Source: an uncultured Muribaculaceae bacterium (GTDB lineage: Bacteria; Bacteroidota; Bacteroidia; Bacteroidales; Muribaculaceae). From it: a DNA stretch of 33,058 nucleotides. Of this stretch, positions 32,466 through 33,058 are shown in pieces. The stretch's first letter is position 1; each line of letters begins with the position of its first letter. The notes beneath the pieces were generated by a model that saw only the letters and a list, made by a program, of their open reading frames with translations, searched no databases and was not told the origin of the DNA. The position numbers and the translations under genes are program-made. The stretch spans positions 1 through 33,058 of the forward strand of contig CAJTSR010000028.1 of the NCBI GenBank assembly GCA_910579035.1, given 5' to 3'.

Positions 32466-32733
32466 TCCTCTGCTGCATTCCCAGCTCAGACTGGCCGTGA
32501 TGTCGATTCTGATAAATGTCGAAGAAGCCGATTTCGTGTACCTCAGGGAGAAAACGGAAGCTACGGCGGGCAATCTAAGCGTACAGCTCGACAAACTTGC
32601 AGCCGCAGGCTATATAACCATCGAAAAAGGCTTTTTCGGAAAAAAAACACGGACAGTGTGCCGCATTTCCGAACAAGGACTCCGTGCATTTGAGAAATAT
32701 GTAGAAGCCCTCAAGGAATATCTCAACTTATAG
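32452..32733 (+). CDS. winged-helix transcriptional regulator
   Basis: This 93-residue protein is a compact winged-helix DNA-binding domain of the small MarR/ArsR-like group. LDPLLHSQLRLAVMSILI forms the first helix, VEEADFVYLREKTEATAGNLSVQLDKLAAAGYI contains the helix-turn-helix with recognition helix near GNLSVQLDKL, and GFFGKKTRTVCRISEQG is the wing. The final helix (LRAFEKYVEALKEYL) is the likely dimer contact. There is no ligand domain. It is the second gene of the unit whose promoter carries two palindromic operators, so autorepression is likely. The start lies within the last codons of the membrane protein gene. Confidence 0.92.
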   Translation: MKELDPLLHSQLRLAVMSILINVEEADFVYLREKTEATAGNLSVQLDKLAAAGYITIEKGFFGKKTRTVCRISEQGLRAFEKYVEALKEYLNL

Positions 32734-32935
32734 TAATGGAACGATGCCGGTCAGGACGCCACGGGCGATAATGATTCGGCATCGTCACATATAAGTAGGG
32801 TGGGGCAGTATCTCCCATAACATTGTTTTATATGATTTTTGAGCTTTTAACTGAAATGTTTATGCGTTCATTTATAGGCAAAATGATTCTGCATATCGGG
32901 GCGGGACTTCGCTATGGTTTACTAAAGTTTTGGCT

Positions 32936-32955
32936 TAATATGCAAAAAGTAGGCT
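32936..32955 (+). repeat. 20-bp direct repeat, copy 1
   Basis: TAATATGCAAAAAGTAGGCT recurs 40 bp downstream with a single T-to-C change. Flanking bases are not conserved. Confidence 0.8.
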
Positions 32956-32975
32956 GAAAACGCTGGAAAAAGTCC

Positions 32976-32995
32976 TAATATGCAAAAAGCAGGCT
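32976..32995 (+). repeat. 20-bp direct repeat, copy 2
   Basis: TAATATGCAAAAAGCAGGCT, one mismatch from copy 1, start-to-start distance exactly 40 bp, close to four helical turns, so both copies face roughly the same side of the DNA. Confidence 0.8.
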
Positions 32996-33058
32996 ACTGA
33001 TAGTAGAAGAATTTAGTATCTTCGTGCGATAAGTTCCTGTATCATAGCAATCCTGCGT

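Larger units (their letters stand above)
32734..33058. other. gene-poor tail of the window
   Basis: I see no convincing gene in these 325 bases. They hold a 9-bp inverted repeat (ACGATGCCG at 32741-32749 with CGGCATCGT at 32777-32785), which may serve as a terminator although no T-run follows; a possible 33-codon frame (32856-32957); a pair of 20-bp direct repeats; and a TATCTTCG box near 33022-33029 that could belong to a promoter of a gene beyond the window. Confidence 0.5.

Overview
The window looks like a chromosomal segment of a Bacteroidales gut bacterium, with Muribaculaceae-type codon use and gene content as my best guess. The evidence is the exbB-exbD-exbD-tonB cluster with long ExbDs, a methylmalonyl-CoA mutase pair encoded as two subunits, Bacteroidetes-type promoters (TTTG, about 19-20 bp, TAnnTTTG) in front of several operons, AT-rich leaders without strong Shine-Dalgarno sites, and close resemblance of several proteins to Bacteroides families. 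I see no rRNA, tRNA, CRISPR array, insertion sequence or phage gene.

Layout. Positions 138-614 (minus) hold a short Rossmann-fold NAD(P)-binding protein. Positions 904-4907 hold mutA and mutB, which convert succinyl-CoA and methylmalonyl-CoA in the propionate pathway, behind a good promoter and followed by strong hairpins. Positions 5066-7174 (minus) hold prfB (release factor 2, with the classic +1 programmed frameshift) and a diacylglycerol/YegS-type lipid kinase that overlaps it by ATGA. Divergent from prfB, 7258-17008 is one unbroken series of nine plus-strand genes that mostly overlap: a RelA/SpoT homologue with a ruined hydrolase site, a lipoprotein, rfbB, rfbA, an FdtA-like ketoisomerase, an FdtB-like aminotransferase (together a route to a dTDP-3-amino-3,6-dideoxyhexose), the tRNA methylthiotransferase mtaB, a lipid A-type acyltransferase and a family 2 glycosyltransferase. 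This mixes stringent response, tRNA modification and cell-surface glycan or lipid synthesis.

Positions 17285-20625 hold exbB, two exbD paralogues and tonB, with a textbook promoter and a textbook terminator; this is the energy-transducing complex for TonB-dependent receptors. Positions 20785-26807 hold a second overlapping cluster: an M15-peptidase-like lipoprotein (DUF5715 type), a very large AsmA-like protein, a HAD phosphatase and aroB. A small secreted repeat protein of the DKNYY type lies convergent to aroB.

The most intriguing part is 27301-31657: a self-contained two-gene unit. The first gene (1000 residues) fuses two receiver-like domains to the ATP-grasp domain of PEP synthase, but lacks the phosphohistidine and TIM-barrel domains; it ends in a domain I do not recognise. 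The second, coupled by ATGA, is a long coiled-coil protein whose last residues, QLSLFD, match the sliding-clamp binding motif. The window ends with a membrane protein and a winged-helix regulator behind a promoter that carries a duplicated 32-bp palindromic operator, then a gene-poor 325-bp tail containing two 20-bp direct repeats exactly 40 bp apart.
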